DNA from: an uncultured Campylobacter sp.
Lineage (GTDB): Bacteria; Campylobacterota; Campylobacteria; Campylobacterales; Campylobacteraceae
NCBI RefSeq assembly: GCF_905371695.1
Contig: NZ_CAJPMA010000044.1
Coordinates: 1-13,195, forward strand
Direction: 5' to 3'
Length of the DNA: 13,195 bases
Part shown: piece by piece, positions 1 to 8,429 of the stretch
Layout: every line of letters begins with the position of its first letter
Position numbering within the stretch: the first letter of the stretch is position 1
The notes under the pieces: model-generated
The model's database searches: none
What the model was told of the DNA's origin: nothing
Seen by the model: only the letters and a program-made list of their open reading frames with translations
Program-made: the position numbers and the translations under genes

Positions 1-2130
1 GTAGTCTTTCAAATACGCGCCGTAAAATCTAGCCTCGCCCTTAAAATCGCTCGTTTTTCCTAGAAGTTTTAGTCTGAAATGCCCGCCTTCAAAGCTTTGT
101 ATATTAAAAATAGAGTTAACAAACTCGCCCGTAACGTCCGTCGCGTCTAACTCCAAGCTTTTACCCTCTTTTAGCGGCTTAATCGCAAGTCCCAAGCGAC
201 CCTGCTTAGGAAAACCGTTAAGCGCCAGCGCGTCGCCGTTTTTAGCGACTTCAAAACGCTCGAAAGGCAGCGTGCGGTTTAGATCGGACAAGATTAGCTT
301 CGCGTCATTGGCGTATAAATTTAGCGCGAAATTTTGCTCGTTTTTACTCGTGGAGTTAGTCTCGCTAATTAAATCAAGCCCGCTAGTATAAATATTTACC
401 GCGCCGTTTTTTACGTCGAAATTTAGCGCCTTGCTCGCCGTCTGCCCGCTTACGTCGCCGCCTTTTACTAAAATTTTAAAATCGTCGCTTTCGTAAGGCG
501 AGCCGTCTTTTTTAACGAACGGTAGGCTAAATTTTCCTCCCGCCGCTTCTATCTCAAAGTCTTTAAAATCGCTCGTTTTTACGCTGATAAAGCTTATTTG
601 ATTAACGCCGATTTGCTTTAAAAGCGGCGAAAATTTCAGCAGTTCGTTCGCGGCGGGCGCGTAAATTTCGTTTTGCGCTCCCAGCGTTAAGAAAACGCCT
701 AAATTTTGAACGTCGATCTTCGTTTGAGCGCCGCTAAAATCAAGCTTTGCGCTAACGGGCTCGTCTTTAATCTCTAAAATTTTAGCCGCCCCCGCGCTTA
801 GGTCTAAATTTTTAAGCGCGCCCGTAAATTCCCCCGCGCTTTTATTTATATCTATCGCGCCCTTTAAATCGGCGTTAAAAAAATCCATCCCGAAGCCGCG
901 CGCGTCGATTTTTAAAAGGTCTGAATTTATTAAATCCACCTCCGCGCTTTTCGCGCTAAATTTCGCGCCGCTAATGTTAAGCCTAGGCTCGCCGGTTAAA
1001 AATTTGCCGTTTGCTAGAACTTCGCCGGAGCTAAAATCTATATCAAGCCGCAGCGCGCCGTCCGTTTTGCCGCTCGTTTGCGTTACGGGCACTACGATAT
1101 CGTAGGCTTTTAAAATGTCGTTAATCGCGCCGTCGTAGTTGGTTTTGCTCTTTAAATTTAGCGTAAGTCCCGCCCTCTCGCCGAACATTTCGTAGATCGT
1201 CAAATTCGATCCTTCAAGCGTCTTACCTTTATAGCTAGGCTTTACTAGCTCAAAGCTTAAATTTCCCTCTTTTAATTCGATGTTTGCGGATTCTACGTCC
1301 GCCGCGGGTAATTTAGGATGAAATTTTACATTTAAATTTTTAGCCGATCCGCTCGCGTTTAGATCGTTTAAAAAAAATTCGCTTTTTGCGAGGTCTACTT
1401 TACCGTTAAGCTCGCTAATCTCGTAATCTTGCGCGATTATATAGCCGTAAATCCAATTTTTTATCTCGCTATCAAGTCCCGTTTTTCTCGCCAGCGCGTC
1501 CATGAAATTTTTAAGCGAACCCGCGCGAACGTTTTTGGCTTTATAAATTACTCGCTCTTTTAGCATTTCTACTTCGACGCCGCCCGTTAGCTCGTAACTT
1601 GAAATTTCCCCCTTAAAAGCGTATTTTTGCGCTTTAAAATTCGCGCTTCCCGCACCTTTAATACTTACGTTAAAATCTTTAAATTCTAAGCCTTTTATAA
1701 TAATCTCGTCCGTATTTTCGCTAGTTTGACTCGCAAATTCCAAATCGACGGCGAAATTTGGGCTATCTACGAAAAAGACGTTGTCTTTAAATAAAATTTT
1801 ATACTCGCTATCTCCGAGCTGTACGCTTTTAAGCTCTATCTCGCTAAAAAGCCTATCTATCCAAAGCGCTTTTTTGCTAAGACCTAGCAGATACTCGCCC
1901 GAATTTTTCTCGTTAGACGCGGCGGAGGGTCTAGGCAGCTTAATTTTTTGCGCCCTTACAATTAGTTTTTTATCTAGTTTTATGTATAATCGCTGCAAAT
2001 TCACGCCGCCCAGATCTAGCGCGTCGATTTTTATTCCGTATTTTAAAAGTATAAGAAACGAAAGTATCAAGATGATAAAAAATTTTATAAAAAATCCGTA
2101 TCTAGCTATTTTTTTCGATATTTTAGTCAT
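1..2130 (-). CDS. AsmA/YhdP-like (DUF3971-type) membrane-anchored protein, 3' end outside window
   Basis: Reading the minus strand from the ATG at 2130 gives 710 codons with no stop, still open at the window edge, so only the N-terminal part is present. The ATG is preceded by AGGG (2136-2139) at suitable spacing. After a basic start (MTKISKKIARYG) comes one membrane segment at about residues 13-30 (FFIKFFIILILSFLILL). The rest is a long, repetitive, beta-rich, cysteine-free sequence with recurring 'LDLSAG', 'IDVQNLGV' and 'ALNFDVKNG' type strands, typical of AsmA/YhdP/TamB-like proteins. Family knowledge: these are inner-membrane-anchored periplasmic bridge-like proteins linked to phospholipid movement toward the outer membrane. 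A protein of this kind lies just before icd in C. jejuni as I recall it. The family call rests on architecture and low-complexity strand pattern, not on catalytic motifs. Its 5' end overlaps mltG antiparallel by 59 bp. Confidence 0.75.
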   Translation of the reverse strand, partial: MTKISKKIARYGFFIKFFIILILSFLILLKYGIKIDALDLGGVNLQRLYIKLDKKLIVRAQKIKLPRPSAASNEKNSGEYLLGLSKKALWIDRLFSEIELKSVQLGDSEYKILFKDNVFFVDSPNFAVDLEFASQTSENTDEIIIKGLEFKDFNVSIKGAGSANFKAQKYAFKGEISSYELTGGVEVEMLKERVIYKAKNVRAGSLKNFMDALARKTGLDSEIKNWIYGYIIAQDYEISELNGKVDLAKSEFFLNDLNASGSAKNLNVKFHPKLPAADVESANIELKEGNLSFELVKPSYKGKTLEGSNLTIYEMFGERAGLTLNLKSKTNYDGAINDILKAYDIVVPVTQTSGKTDGALRLDIDFSSGEVLANGKFLTGEPRLNISGAKFSAKSAEVDLINSDLLKIDARGFGMDFFNADLKGAIDINKSAGEFTGALKNLDLSAGAAKILEIKDEPVSAKLDFSGAQTKIDVQNLGVFLTLGAQNEIYAPAANELLKFSPLLKQIGVNQISFISVKTSDFKDFEIEAAGGKFSLPFVKKDGSPYESDDFKILVKGGDVSGQTASKALNFDVKNGAVNIYTSGLDLISETNSTSKNEQNFALNLYANDAKLILSDLNRTLPFERFEVAKNGDALALNGFPKQGRLGLAIKPLKEGKSLELDATDVTGEFVNSIFNIQSFEGGHFRLKLLGKTSDFKGEARFYGAYLKDY

Positions 2131-3022
2131 TTTTTCCCTAAGCGTTTTCGTATATTTAGCTCGTCCCATCGCCACTAGCAAGGTCGTTTTTATCCCAAAA
2201 GGCGGCGTGGGCGAAATTATATCTTATTTAGCTAATCGCAACTTTAACGTCGGCCCCGTCGATCGCTACGCCATTTATCTCATCGGTCGCCCGCAATCGG
2301 GATGGATAGATATGCAAGGCGGCGAGCTTGCCAGGATCGATTTTTTAAAGCGCCTTACTACGGCGAAAGCCGCAATGACGCAAATTACGCTAATTCCAGG
2401 CGAAACGCGCATAGTGTTTTTAAATCAAATAGCTTCCGAGCTAAATTTAGACGCTAAAATTTTAAACGAGCAATACGAAGCGCTTGCGCCGCTTCCAGAC
2501 GGCTTTTTAACGCCTAATACCTATAAAATTCCGCTAGGCATCAGCGAGCGTCATCTGGCTTATTATCTGGTAAATTCCTCCAAAAAAGCCCACGAGGAGC
2601 TAGCGCGCAAAATTTACGGTGAGTTCGACGAAAAAAGATGGTTTAAAATTTTAACTATCGCTTCGGTTATCCAAAAAGAAGCCGCAAACGAAGCTGAAAT
2701 GCCAACGGTCGCTTCCGTCATCTACAACCGCCTAAATAAAGGCATGCGCTTGCAAATGGACGGAACGCTAAATTACGGCGTTTATTCGCACGAGGCGGTA
2801 ACCGCGGAGCGCATCCGCACCGATATGAGCGAGTTTAACACTTACCTTAACGACGGCTTGCCTCCGACTCCCGTTTGCGCCGTCAGCATAGCCGCGATAA
2901 AAGCCGCGATAAATCCTGCGAATACGGAGTTTTTATATTTCGTGCTGGACAGGAAAACGGGTAAACATAAATTCGCCAAAACCTTAGCCGAGCATAATCA
3001 AAACGTAGCGGCGCAAAGGTAA
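2072..3022 (+). CDS. mltG: Endolytic murein transglycosylase MltG (YceG family)
   Basis: This 316-residue protein cleaves nascent glycan strands in the periplasm and is thought to terminate peptidoglycan chains. A basic N-terminus (MIKNFIKNP) precedes one membrane anchor at about residues 10-30. A LysM-like region follows ('IPKGGVGEIISYL', 'LIPGETRIVFLNQIA'). The YceG catalytic core has 'DGFLTPNTY' (143-151) and 'IASVIQKEAA' (196-205); Glu203 matches the catalytic glutamate of E. coli MltG. Next come 'VASVIYNRLNKGMRLQMDGT' (213-232) and 'YNTYLNDGLPPTP'-like residues near 257-267. The open frame extends upstream to 1781, but that part is the antisense of the minus-strand gene and lacks family similarity. 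I therefore chose the ATG at 2072, which gives the normal length and puts the anchor at the N-terminus. Its Shine-Dalgarno is weak (GAAAG upstream). It ends 80 bp before icd. Confidence 0.9.
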   Translation: MIKNFIKNPYLAIFFDILVIFSLSVFVYLARPIATSKVVFIPKGGVGEIISYLANRNFNVGPVDRYAIYLIGRPQSGWIDMQGGELARIDFLKRLTTAKAAMTQITLIPGETRIVFLNQIASELNLDAKILNEQYEALAPLPDGFLTPNTYKIPLGISERHLAYYLVNSSKKAHEELARKIYGEFDEKRWFKILTIASVIQKEAANEAEMPTVASVIYNRLNKGMRLQMDGTLNYGVYSHEAVTAERIRTDMSEFNTYLNDGLPPTPVCAVSIAAIKAAINPANTEFLYFVLDRKTGKHKFAKTLAEHNQNVAAQR

Positions 3023-3024
3023 AA

Positions 3025-3076
3025 TTTGGCTAAAATTCGCGATTTTACAACTATTCTTAATCAAACTTTGGCTAAA
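3025..3076 (+). repeat. 10-bp direct repeat TTTGGCTAAA in the icd leader
   Basis: TTTGGCTAAA occurs at 3025-3034 and again at 3067-3076, exactly 42 bp apart (about four helical turns). Similarity extends to AAA(A/C)TTTGGCTAAA(A/T)TT. The pair fills the 80-bp gap between mltG and the TCA operon, where the operon promoter should lie. It could be a regulator binding pair, but GGCTAAATTT-like words are common in this genome, so this may be chance. Confidence 0.35.
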
Positions 3077-3097
3077 TTTTATCCAAAATTTCGGAGG
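3073..3097 (+). promoter_or_regulatory. Candidate -10 region and Shine-Dalgarno for the icd operon
   Basis: The AT-rich TAAATTTTAT (3073-3082) is the best -10-like stretch in the mltG-icd gap. Campylobacter sigma70 promoters usually lack a clear -35, so support is weak. GGAGG at 3093-3097, five bases before the icd ATG, is a strong Shine-Dalgarno and fixes the start codon. Confidence 0.35.
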
Positions 3098-3102
3098 CTT
3101 AA

Positions 3103-5289
3103 ATGAGGGAAATAATCTGGACGAAAACCGACGAAGCTCCGCTTCTTGCTAGCTACTCGCTGCTGCCGATTTTGCGTTTATTCTTAGGAAGCGCGGGCAT
3201 CGATCTAAAAATAGCCGACATTTCGCTAGCGGGGCGAATTCTGGCGAAATTTAACCTAGTTAACGACGATTTAAAGGCTCTGGGCGAGCTTACGCAAAGC
3301 CCCTTTGCCAACATAATAAAACTTCCAAATATCTCCGCTACGATCCCGCAGCTAACCGCCGCTATCGCAGAGCTTCGCGCGAAAGGTTACGATCTGCCCG
3401 AATTTACGCAAACGCCCGCAAGCGACGAGCAGAAAAAAATAGCCGAAAAATACGCTAGCGTGCTCGGAAGCGCGGTAAACCCTGTGCTTCGCGAAGGCAA
3501 CTCCGATCGCCGCGTAGCGCCCGCGGTAAAGGCATACGCCCGCGCGAACCCGCACGATAACGGCAAATGGAGCAAAGACGTAAAAACCCGCGTCGCGCAT
3601 ATGGACGGGGGCGATTTTTACGAGAACGAACGCAGCGTTACGGCGGACGCGGACGACGTTTTTAGCGTAAAATTTTGCTCAAAAAGCGGCTGCGCGAGAC
3701 TAAAAGAAATTAACGTCCAAAAAGGTGAGATAATCGACGCGACTATTTTAAGCGCGGGCAAATTGCGGGAATTTTACGCGGAGGCTTTTGAAGCGGCTCG
3801 GCGCGAGGATTTGCTAATTAGCCTGCATTTAAAAGCCACGATGATGAAGGTAAGCGACCCAGAAATTTTCGCTCGCGCGCTTGAAGTTTATTTTGCGGAA
3901 ATTTTTAGCGATTACGGTGAGGCGCTGGATTCTTGCGGCGCGAAGGCCAAAAATGGGCTAAAAGATATGTTTGAAAAAATTTCTACGCTAACTAAGCCCG
4001 TTCGAGACGAAATTTTAGCGAAATTTGGCGAAATTTTAGCCCGCAAAGCGCAAATCGCAATGGTAGACAGCGAGCGCGGAATTAGCAATTTTCACATCCC
4101 AAACGACGTCATCATCGACGCTTCTATGCCCGCTCTTTTAAGAAATTCAGGGCGTATGAAAGATAAAGACGGACGATTTAAAGAGACGCTAGCGATCATT
4201 CCCGATCGCACCTACGCGACGCTTTACGAAGCGGCGATTAAAAATTTAAAAGAGCGCGGCGCAATCGACGCAGCGAGCGCGGGCAGCGTAGCTAACGTCG
4301 GATTAATGGCTAAAAAAGCCGAAGAGTACGGCAGCCACGATAAAACTTTTATCGCCGGCGAGGACGGGGAATTTAAGGTCTTTAACGCCAAAAAAGAGGA
4401 AATTTTTAAATTCCGCGCGCAAAAGGGCGATATTTTTAGGATGACGCAGACTAAGGAAGACGCCGTGCGAAGCTGGCTAGATTTGGCACTTGAAAGAGCG
4501 AAAATTACGAGCGAACCGCTAATTTTTTGGCTTGACGAAAACCGCGCGCACGATAGAGAAATTTTAGCTAAATTTAAAGCTCGCGAGGGCGAATTTATCG
4601 CGGCGGGCGCGGAATTTGAAATATTAGATTACGCAAGCGCCTGCGAAAAAACGCTAAATTTAATCCGCGAAGGCAAAAACGTAATTAGCGTTACCGGCAA
4701 CGTTTTGCGCGATTATTTGACCGATTTGTTCCCGATTTTAGAGCTAGCGAGCAGTGCGAAAATGCTCTCTATCGTGCCGCTATTAAACGGGGGCGGGCTT
4801 TACGAGACGGGCGCGGGCGGGACCGCGCCGATGCTGGCTAGGGAATTTATAGAAAAAAATCACCTTAGCTGGGATAGTCTGGGCGAGTATTTGGCGCTGG
4901 GCGCGTCTCTAGAAAAATTTGCGCTTAAAAATAACGATAAAAACGCGAAAATTTTAGCCTCCGCGCTTGATGAAGCCATCGGCGAATATCTAACGCACAA
5001 GCGCTCGCCTAGCCCTAAAATAGGCGAACCCGACGCTAGAACGAGTCATTATTATCTAGCACTTTACTGGGCTAGAGCGCTTGGTGGCTCTAAAAGCGAA
5101 AACGAAAGCCCAGGCGCTAAATTCGAGCAAATAGCGCGCGAATTAGAGCGAAACGAGGAGCGAATTTTAAGCGAGCTAAACGCGAGACAAGGCGAGGCGG
5201 CGGCGCTAGGCGGATACTTTTCTTTAAACGACGAGGCGGCTACGCGCGCTATGCGCCCGAGCCCTACACTAAATAAAATAATAGGTTGA
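3103..5289 (+). CDS. icd: Monomeric NADP-dependent isocitrate dehydrogenase
   Basis: This cytoplasmic TCA enzyme converts isocitrate to 2-oxoglutarate and CO2 with NADPH formation. At 728 residues it belongs to the large single-chain IDH family (about 740 aa, Azotobacter/Corynebacter type), not the 415-aa dimeric family. Visible family blocks are 'TDEAPLLASYSLLPI' (9-23), 'IIKLPNISA' (71-79), 'NPVLREGNSDRR' (126-137), 'AHMDGGDFY' (165-173), 'LHLKATMMKVSDP' (241-253), 'NVGLMAKKAEEYGSHDKTF' (398-416), 'FWLDENRAHD' (475-484), 'SVTGNVLRDYLTDLFPILEL' (529-548) and 'HLSWDSLGEYLAL' (587-599). Asn133/Ser134, Arg536, Asp537 and Asp541 align with substrate and metal residues known in the Azotobacter enzyme, and His587 lies where the NADP 2'-phosphate is bound. 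It is the first gene of the TCA cluster, four bases before mdh. Confidence 0.97.
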   Translation: MREIIWTKTDEAPLLASYSLLPILRLFLGSAGIDLKIADISLAGRILAKFNLVNDDLKALGELTQSPFANIIKLPNISATIPQLTAAIAELRAKGYDLPEFTQTPASDEQKKIAEKYASVLGSAVNPVLREGNSDRRVAPAVKAYARANPHDNGKWSKDVKTRVAHMDGGDFYENERSVTADADDVFSVKFCSKSGCARLKEINVQKGEIIDATILSAGKLREFYAEAFEAARREDLLISLHLKATMMKVSDPEIFARALEVYFAEIFSDYGEALDSCGAKAKNGLKDMFEKISTLTKPVRDEILAKFGEILARKAQIAMVDSERGISNFHIPNDVIIDASMPALLRNSGRMKDKDGRFKETLAIIPDRTYATLYEAAIKNLKERGAIDAASAGSVANVGLMAKKAEEYGSHDKTFIAGEDGEFKVFNAKKEEIFKFRAQKGDIFRMTQTKEDAVRSWLDLALERAKITSEPLIFWLDENRAHDREILAKFKAREGEFIAAGAEFEILDYASACEKTLNLIREGKNVISVTGNVLRDYLTDLFPILELASSAKMLSIVPLLNGGGLYETGAGGTAPMLAREFIEKNHLSWDSLGEYLALGASLEKFALKNNDKNAKILASALDEAIGEYLTHKRSPSPKIGEPDARTSHYYLALYWARALGGSKSENESPGAKFEQIARELERNEERILSELNARQGEAAALGGYFSLNDEAATRAMRPSPTLNKIIG

Positions 5290-5293
5290 AACG

Positions 5294-6238
5294 ATGAAAA
5301 TAGGAATAATAGGCGCCGGAAACGTCGGCGCGAGTATAGCTTACGCGCTAGCGATGCGCGGAACGTGCGATCAAATCGCTCTTGTGGACATTTTTGCGGA
5401 CGTAGCGCGCGCAAAAGCGATAGACGTATCGCAAGCGGCATGCGTATTTACTGGCGAGTCTAGCGCTACGGGGGGCGACGATTTCGCGCTTTTAAAAGGG
5501 GCGGACGTCGTAATAATAACGGCCGGCAGCCCGCGTAAAGAGGGCCAAACGCGCGAGGATTTATTGCTAAAAAACGCGGTCGTCGTGCGTTCTAGCGCGC
5601 AAAATATAGCAAAATTTGCGCCTGATGCCGTGATTATCGTGGTTACCAATCCGCTTGACGCGATGGTCTGGGTCGCTCGGGAGGCTAGCGGTTTTGACAA
5701 AGCTCGCGTAATCGGAATGGCGGGCGAGCTAGATAGCGCCAGATGCCGTTTTGAAGCCGCGGCGATTAGCGGGCTTAAAGCTAGCGAGATTAGCGCGAAG
5801 GTAATCGGCGCGCACAATGATAAAATGATCGTAGCGCGGCAAAACGTAAGCGCGGAATTTAGCGCGGACGAGTTTGAAATTTTAAAGCAAGAAACGGCTA
5901 ACGGCGGCGCTAAAATCGTAAAACTGCTCGGCACTTCGGCGTATTACGCGCCTGCTGCGGGCGTAGTAAAAATTTGCGAGGCGATCAAATTGGCGCGAAA
6001 TTACGAGGCGGACGCGGCAAACGCGCGCGCTGGCGGCGAAAATTTGAGCGTGAAAACCTTATGCGCTAGCGTAATATTAGGCGACGAGCTAGCCTGCGGG
6101 CGCGAAATAAGACTAAACTCGCGCGGCGTGAGCGAGATATTAAAGCCTAATTTAGACGCGAAAGAGGCGGAAAATTTAGCGCAAAGCGAGGCCGAAATTT
6201 CAAAAAATATCAAATTTTTAAAAGAAAATTTGCGATGA
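5294..6238 (+). CDS. mdh: Malate dehydrogenase (NAD-dependent, LDH/MDH family)
   Basis: Malate/oxaloacetate interconversion in the cytoplasm; 314 residues, normal for the family. The Rossmann motif GAGNVGAS (7-14) and Asp32, which binds the adenosine ribose, indicate NAD. The substrate loop reads 'SPRKEGQTREDLL' (79-91). Arg81 occupies the position that separates malate from lactate dehydrogenases, with Arg87, Asn119 ('VTNPLD') and Arg150 ('LDSARCR') as the other substrate residues. His174 in 'IGAHNDKM' is the catalytic base; epsilonproteobacterial MDHs have the similar 'IGFHNDDM'. Only a weak Shine-Dalgarno (AGG at 5283-5285) precedes the ATG, so translation is probably coupled to icd four bases upstream. 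Its TGA overlaps the sucC ATG (ATGA). Confidence 0.95.
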   Translation: MKIGIIGAGNVGASIAYALAMRGTCDQIALVDIFADVARAKAIDVSQAACVFTGESSATGGDDFALLKGADVVIITAGSPRKEGQTREDLLLKNAVVVRSSAQNIAKFAPDAVIIVVTNPLDAMVWVAREASGFDKARVIGMAGELDSARCRFEAAAISGLKASEISAKVIGAHNDKMIVARQNVSAEFSADEFEILKQETANGGAKIVKLLGTSAYYAPAAGVVKICEAIKLARNYEADAANARAGGENLSVKTLCASVILGDELACGREIRLNSRGVSEILKPNLDAKEAENLAQSEAEISKNIKFLKENLR

Positions 6239-7536
6239 ATATACACGAATACCAGGCTAAGCGAATTTTTAAAGACTATGGTATAAACGTAGCTAACGGC
6301 GCAGTCTGCGAAAATTTGGAGCAAGCGGCGTTTGCCCTGGGACTTTTAAACAAAGGCGCGACGGGCGAAGATTTTAACGGCGAAAATTTAGGCGCGAGTT
6401 TGCCTTTAAATGGCGAAATTTTCGCCGTAAAAGCGCAAATTCACGCGGGCGGTAGAGCCCTTGCGGGCGGAGTAAAACTGGTAAAGGGCAAAGAGCGGGC
6501 CTTGCAGACGGCAAAAGAGCTGCTGCGATCGCGGCTAATCACGCCCCAAACGCCTCCTAGCGGACTTCCCGTAGATAAAATTTACGTCGAAGAGGCGCTA
6601 AAATTTAACCGCGAAATTTATCTAAGCCTGGCTTTTGACAGAAACGCCGAGCGCCTAGCTTTAATCGTCTCAAAACAAGGCGGAACGAGCGTCGAACAAA
6701 TAGCTAGCGAGCATCCTGAGTTTATTAAAAACGTAAGTATCGATCCGCAAATCGGGCTTTGCGACTTTCACGCGCAAGAGCTCGTTAAATTTTTAGAACT
6801 CGATAAAGAGCGGTTTTTAAAATTTTACGATTTGCTCGGCAAAATTTATAAAATTTACGTAGAAAAAGACGCGAATTTAATAGAAATCAATCCGCTCGTG
6901 CAAACGGACGAAGGCGAATTTTACGCGATGGACGCAAAGATTAGCTTTGACGATAGCGCGCTCTTTCGCCGCCCAGAGATCGCGGCGCTCGCAGACCCCG
7001 CTCAAAGCGACGCGAGCGAGAACGTAGCAAAATCGCAAAGGCTAAATTACGTAAAACTTGACGGCAACGTCGGCTGCGTCGTAAACGGCGCGGGGCTTGC
7101 GATGGCTACGATGGATATTATTAAAGAGCTAGGCGGCAAGGCGGCGAACTTCCTAGACGTGGGCGGCGGCGCGACCAGCGAAGGCGTAGCGCGGGCGTTC
7201 GGGCTAATTTTAAAAGACGAGCGCGTGCGGGTAATTTTCGTAAATATTTTCGGCGGCATCGTCCGCTGCGACCGCATCGCGCAAGGTATCTTGCAAGCAT
7301 GCGAGAGCCTAAATTTACGCGTCCCCGTAGTCATCAGGCTAGACGGCACGAACGCGGAGGCGGCGCGCGAAATTTTGCGAAATTCGGGACTAAAAGGGCT
7401 GCATACGAGCGAAAATTTACTAGACGGCGCGAAGCTCGCCGTATCGCTAGCCAAGGCGAATTTAGGTGAAATTTTAAGCGACGGCGAAAATTCGGGCGGC
7501 GCGCCCTTTCAGAACGCTTTTAAAGGCGAAAAATGA
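6235..7536 (+). CDS. sucC: Succinyl-CoA synthetase (ADP-forming) beta subunit, enlarged
   Basis: With SucD this forms succinate and nucleoside triphosphate from succinyl-CoA. The ATP-grasp N-terminus starts 'MNIHEYQAKRIFKDYGI'. Nucleotide-binding Lys66 lies in 'VKAQIHAGGR' (65-74). 'EINP' (217-220) and 'MDAKISFDDSALFR' (232-245) carry the metal-binding Asn219 and Asp233. The CoA-ligase domain shows 'NGAGLAMATMD' (284-294), 'NFLDVGGGAT' (305-314) and 'NIFGGIVRCDRIA' (337-349). It has 433 residues against about 388 for E. coli and C. jejuni. Roughly 20 extra residues sit at about 38-60, before the lysine, and about 25 more at the C-terminus after residue 408. The usual HAGGRGxxGG reads HAGGRALAGG, so a glycine that contacts nucleotide phosphate is Ala75. 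Start and stop both overlap neighbours by ATGA, showing coupled translation. Confidence 0.94.
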   Translation: MNIHEYQAKRIFKDYGINVANGAVCENLEQAAFALGLLNKGATGEDFNGENLGASLPLNGEIFAVKAQIHAGGRALAGGVKLVKGKERALQTAKELLRSRLITPQTPPSGLPVDKIYVEEALKFNREIYLSLAFDRNAERLALIVSKQGGTSVEQIASEHPEFIKNVSIDPQIGLCDFHAQELVKFLELDKERFLKFYDLLGKIYKIYVEKDANLIEINPLVQTDEGEFYAMDAKISFDDSALFRRPEIAALADPAQSDASENVAKSQRLNYVKLDGNVGCVVNGAGLAMATMDIIKELGGKAANFLDVGGGATSEGVARAFGLILKDERVRVIFVNIFGGIVRCDRIAQGILQACESLNLRVPVVIRLDGTNAEAAREILRNSGLKGLHTSENLLDGAKLAVSLAKANLGEILSDGENSGGAPFQNAFKGEK

Positions 7537-8429
7537 GCATTTTAATAGATAAAAACACTCGCGTAATCGTGCAGGGCATTACGGGCAAAGAAGGTGGCTT
7601 TCATACACAAAGCTGCCTAGAATACGGCACCAAAATCGTAGCGGGCGTTACGCCGTTTAAAGGCGGTCAAACGCATCTTGGCGTTCCCGTATTTAATAGC
7701 GTAAAAGAGGCTAGGCAAAGCACGGGCGCGGAAGTTAGCGTTATTTTCGTGCCGGCGGCGTTTTGCGCTCGCGCGATAATCGAAGCCGCGGACGCGGGCG
7801 TAAAGCTTTGCGTAGTAATCACCGAGCACGTCCCTATACTTGATATGCTAGCGGCGAAATCCTACGCTACAAAGCGTGGTATGAAGATAGTAGGGCCTAA
7901 TTGCCCGGGCATCATAAGCGCCGATGAGTGCAAAATAGGCATCATGCCCGCAAACGTCTTTAAAAAAGGCGAAATAAACGTAGGCATCGTCTCGAAATCG
8001 GGCACTCTAACCTACGAAGCGGCCAATCAAATCCAAAAAGCGGGCTTTGGCGTAAGCACGGCGGTAGGCATCGGCGGCGACGCGGTGATAGGGCTAGCCT
8101 ACGACGAGCTTTTAGAAGAATTCGCAAAAGACGAGGACACGAGCGCGGTCGTGATGATCGGCGAAATAGGCGGCGAGCTAGAAAGTAAGGCTGCGGCGCG
8201 CATTAAGGATTTAAATAAGCCCGTCGTAGCCTTCATAGCAGGGGCTAGCGCCCCCAAAGGCCGTAAAATGGGGCACGCCGGAGCGATAATAAATTCTTCA
8301 AACGCAAGCGCGGAAGCGAAGTATGAAAATTTAGCGGGCTGCGGCGCTCATATCGTAAGAAATCCCGCTAAAATCGGCGAAAAATTACGCGAAATTTACG
8401 AAGAAGGAAAATTTTATGTTAGTAATTGA
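7533..8429 (+). CDS. sucD: Succinyl-CoA synthetase alpha subunit
   Basis: Carries the phosphohistidine and binds CoA in the SucCD complex. Length is 298 residues, close to the usual 290. The CoA-binding Rossmann start is 'VIVQGITGKEGGFHT' (11-25). 'GPNCPGIIS' (121-129) holds the conserved Cys124. 'GIVSKSGTLTYEA' (151-163) and 'VGIGGDAVIG' (178-187) are ligase-domain signatures. 'GRKMGHAGAII' (243-253) contains the phosphorylated His248. No key residue is missing. The ATG overlaps the sucC TGA, and its last 14 bases overlap oorD, so the succinyl-CoA synthetase genes are translationally tied to the OOR genes that make its substrate. Confidence 0.97.
   Translation: MSILIDKNTRVIVQGITGKEGGFHTQSCLEYGTKIVAGVTPFKGGQTHLGVPVFNSVKEARQSTGAEVSVIFVPAAFCARAIIEAADAGVKLCVVITEHVPILDMLAAKSYATKRGMKIVGPNCPGIISADECKIGIMPANVFKKGEINVGIVSKSGTLTYEAANQIQKAGFGVSTAVGIGGDAVIGLAYDELLEEFAKDEDTSAVVMIGEIGGELESKAAARIKDLNKPVVAFIAGASAPKGRKMGHAGAIINSSNASAEAKYENLAGCGAHIVRNPAKIGEKLREIYEEGKFYVSN

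Noticed and set aside
1781..2071. 97-residue N-terminal extension of mltG to an upstream ATG
   Set aside because: It is the antisense of the AsmA-like gene, would move the membrane anchor far inside the protein, and makes MltG too long for the family.
3352..3600. Minus-strand frames inside icd (also 3387-3575)
   Set aside because: They are shadows of a full-length, well-matched isocitrate dehydrogenase and have no recognisable domain.
5371..5934. 187-codon minus-strand frame inside mdh
   Set aside because: Long only because the alanine-rich GCG codons give few antisense stops; the plus strand encodes an intact malate dehydrogenase.
7047..7454. 135-codon minus-strand frame inside sucC
   Set aside because: Shadow of the conserved CoA-ligase domain of SucC on the plus strand.
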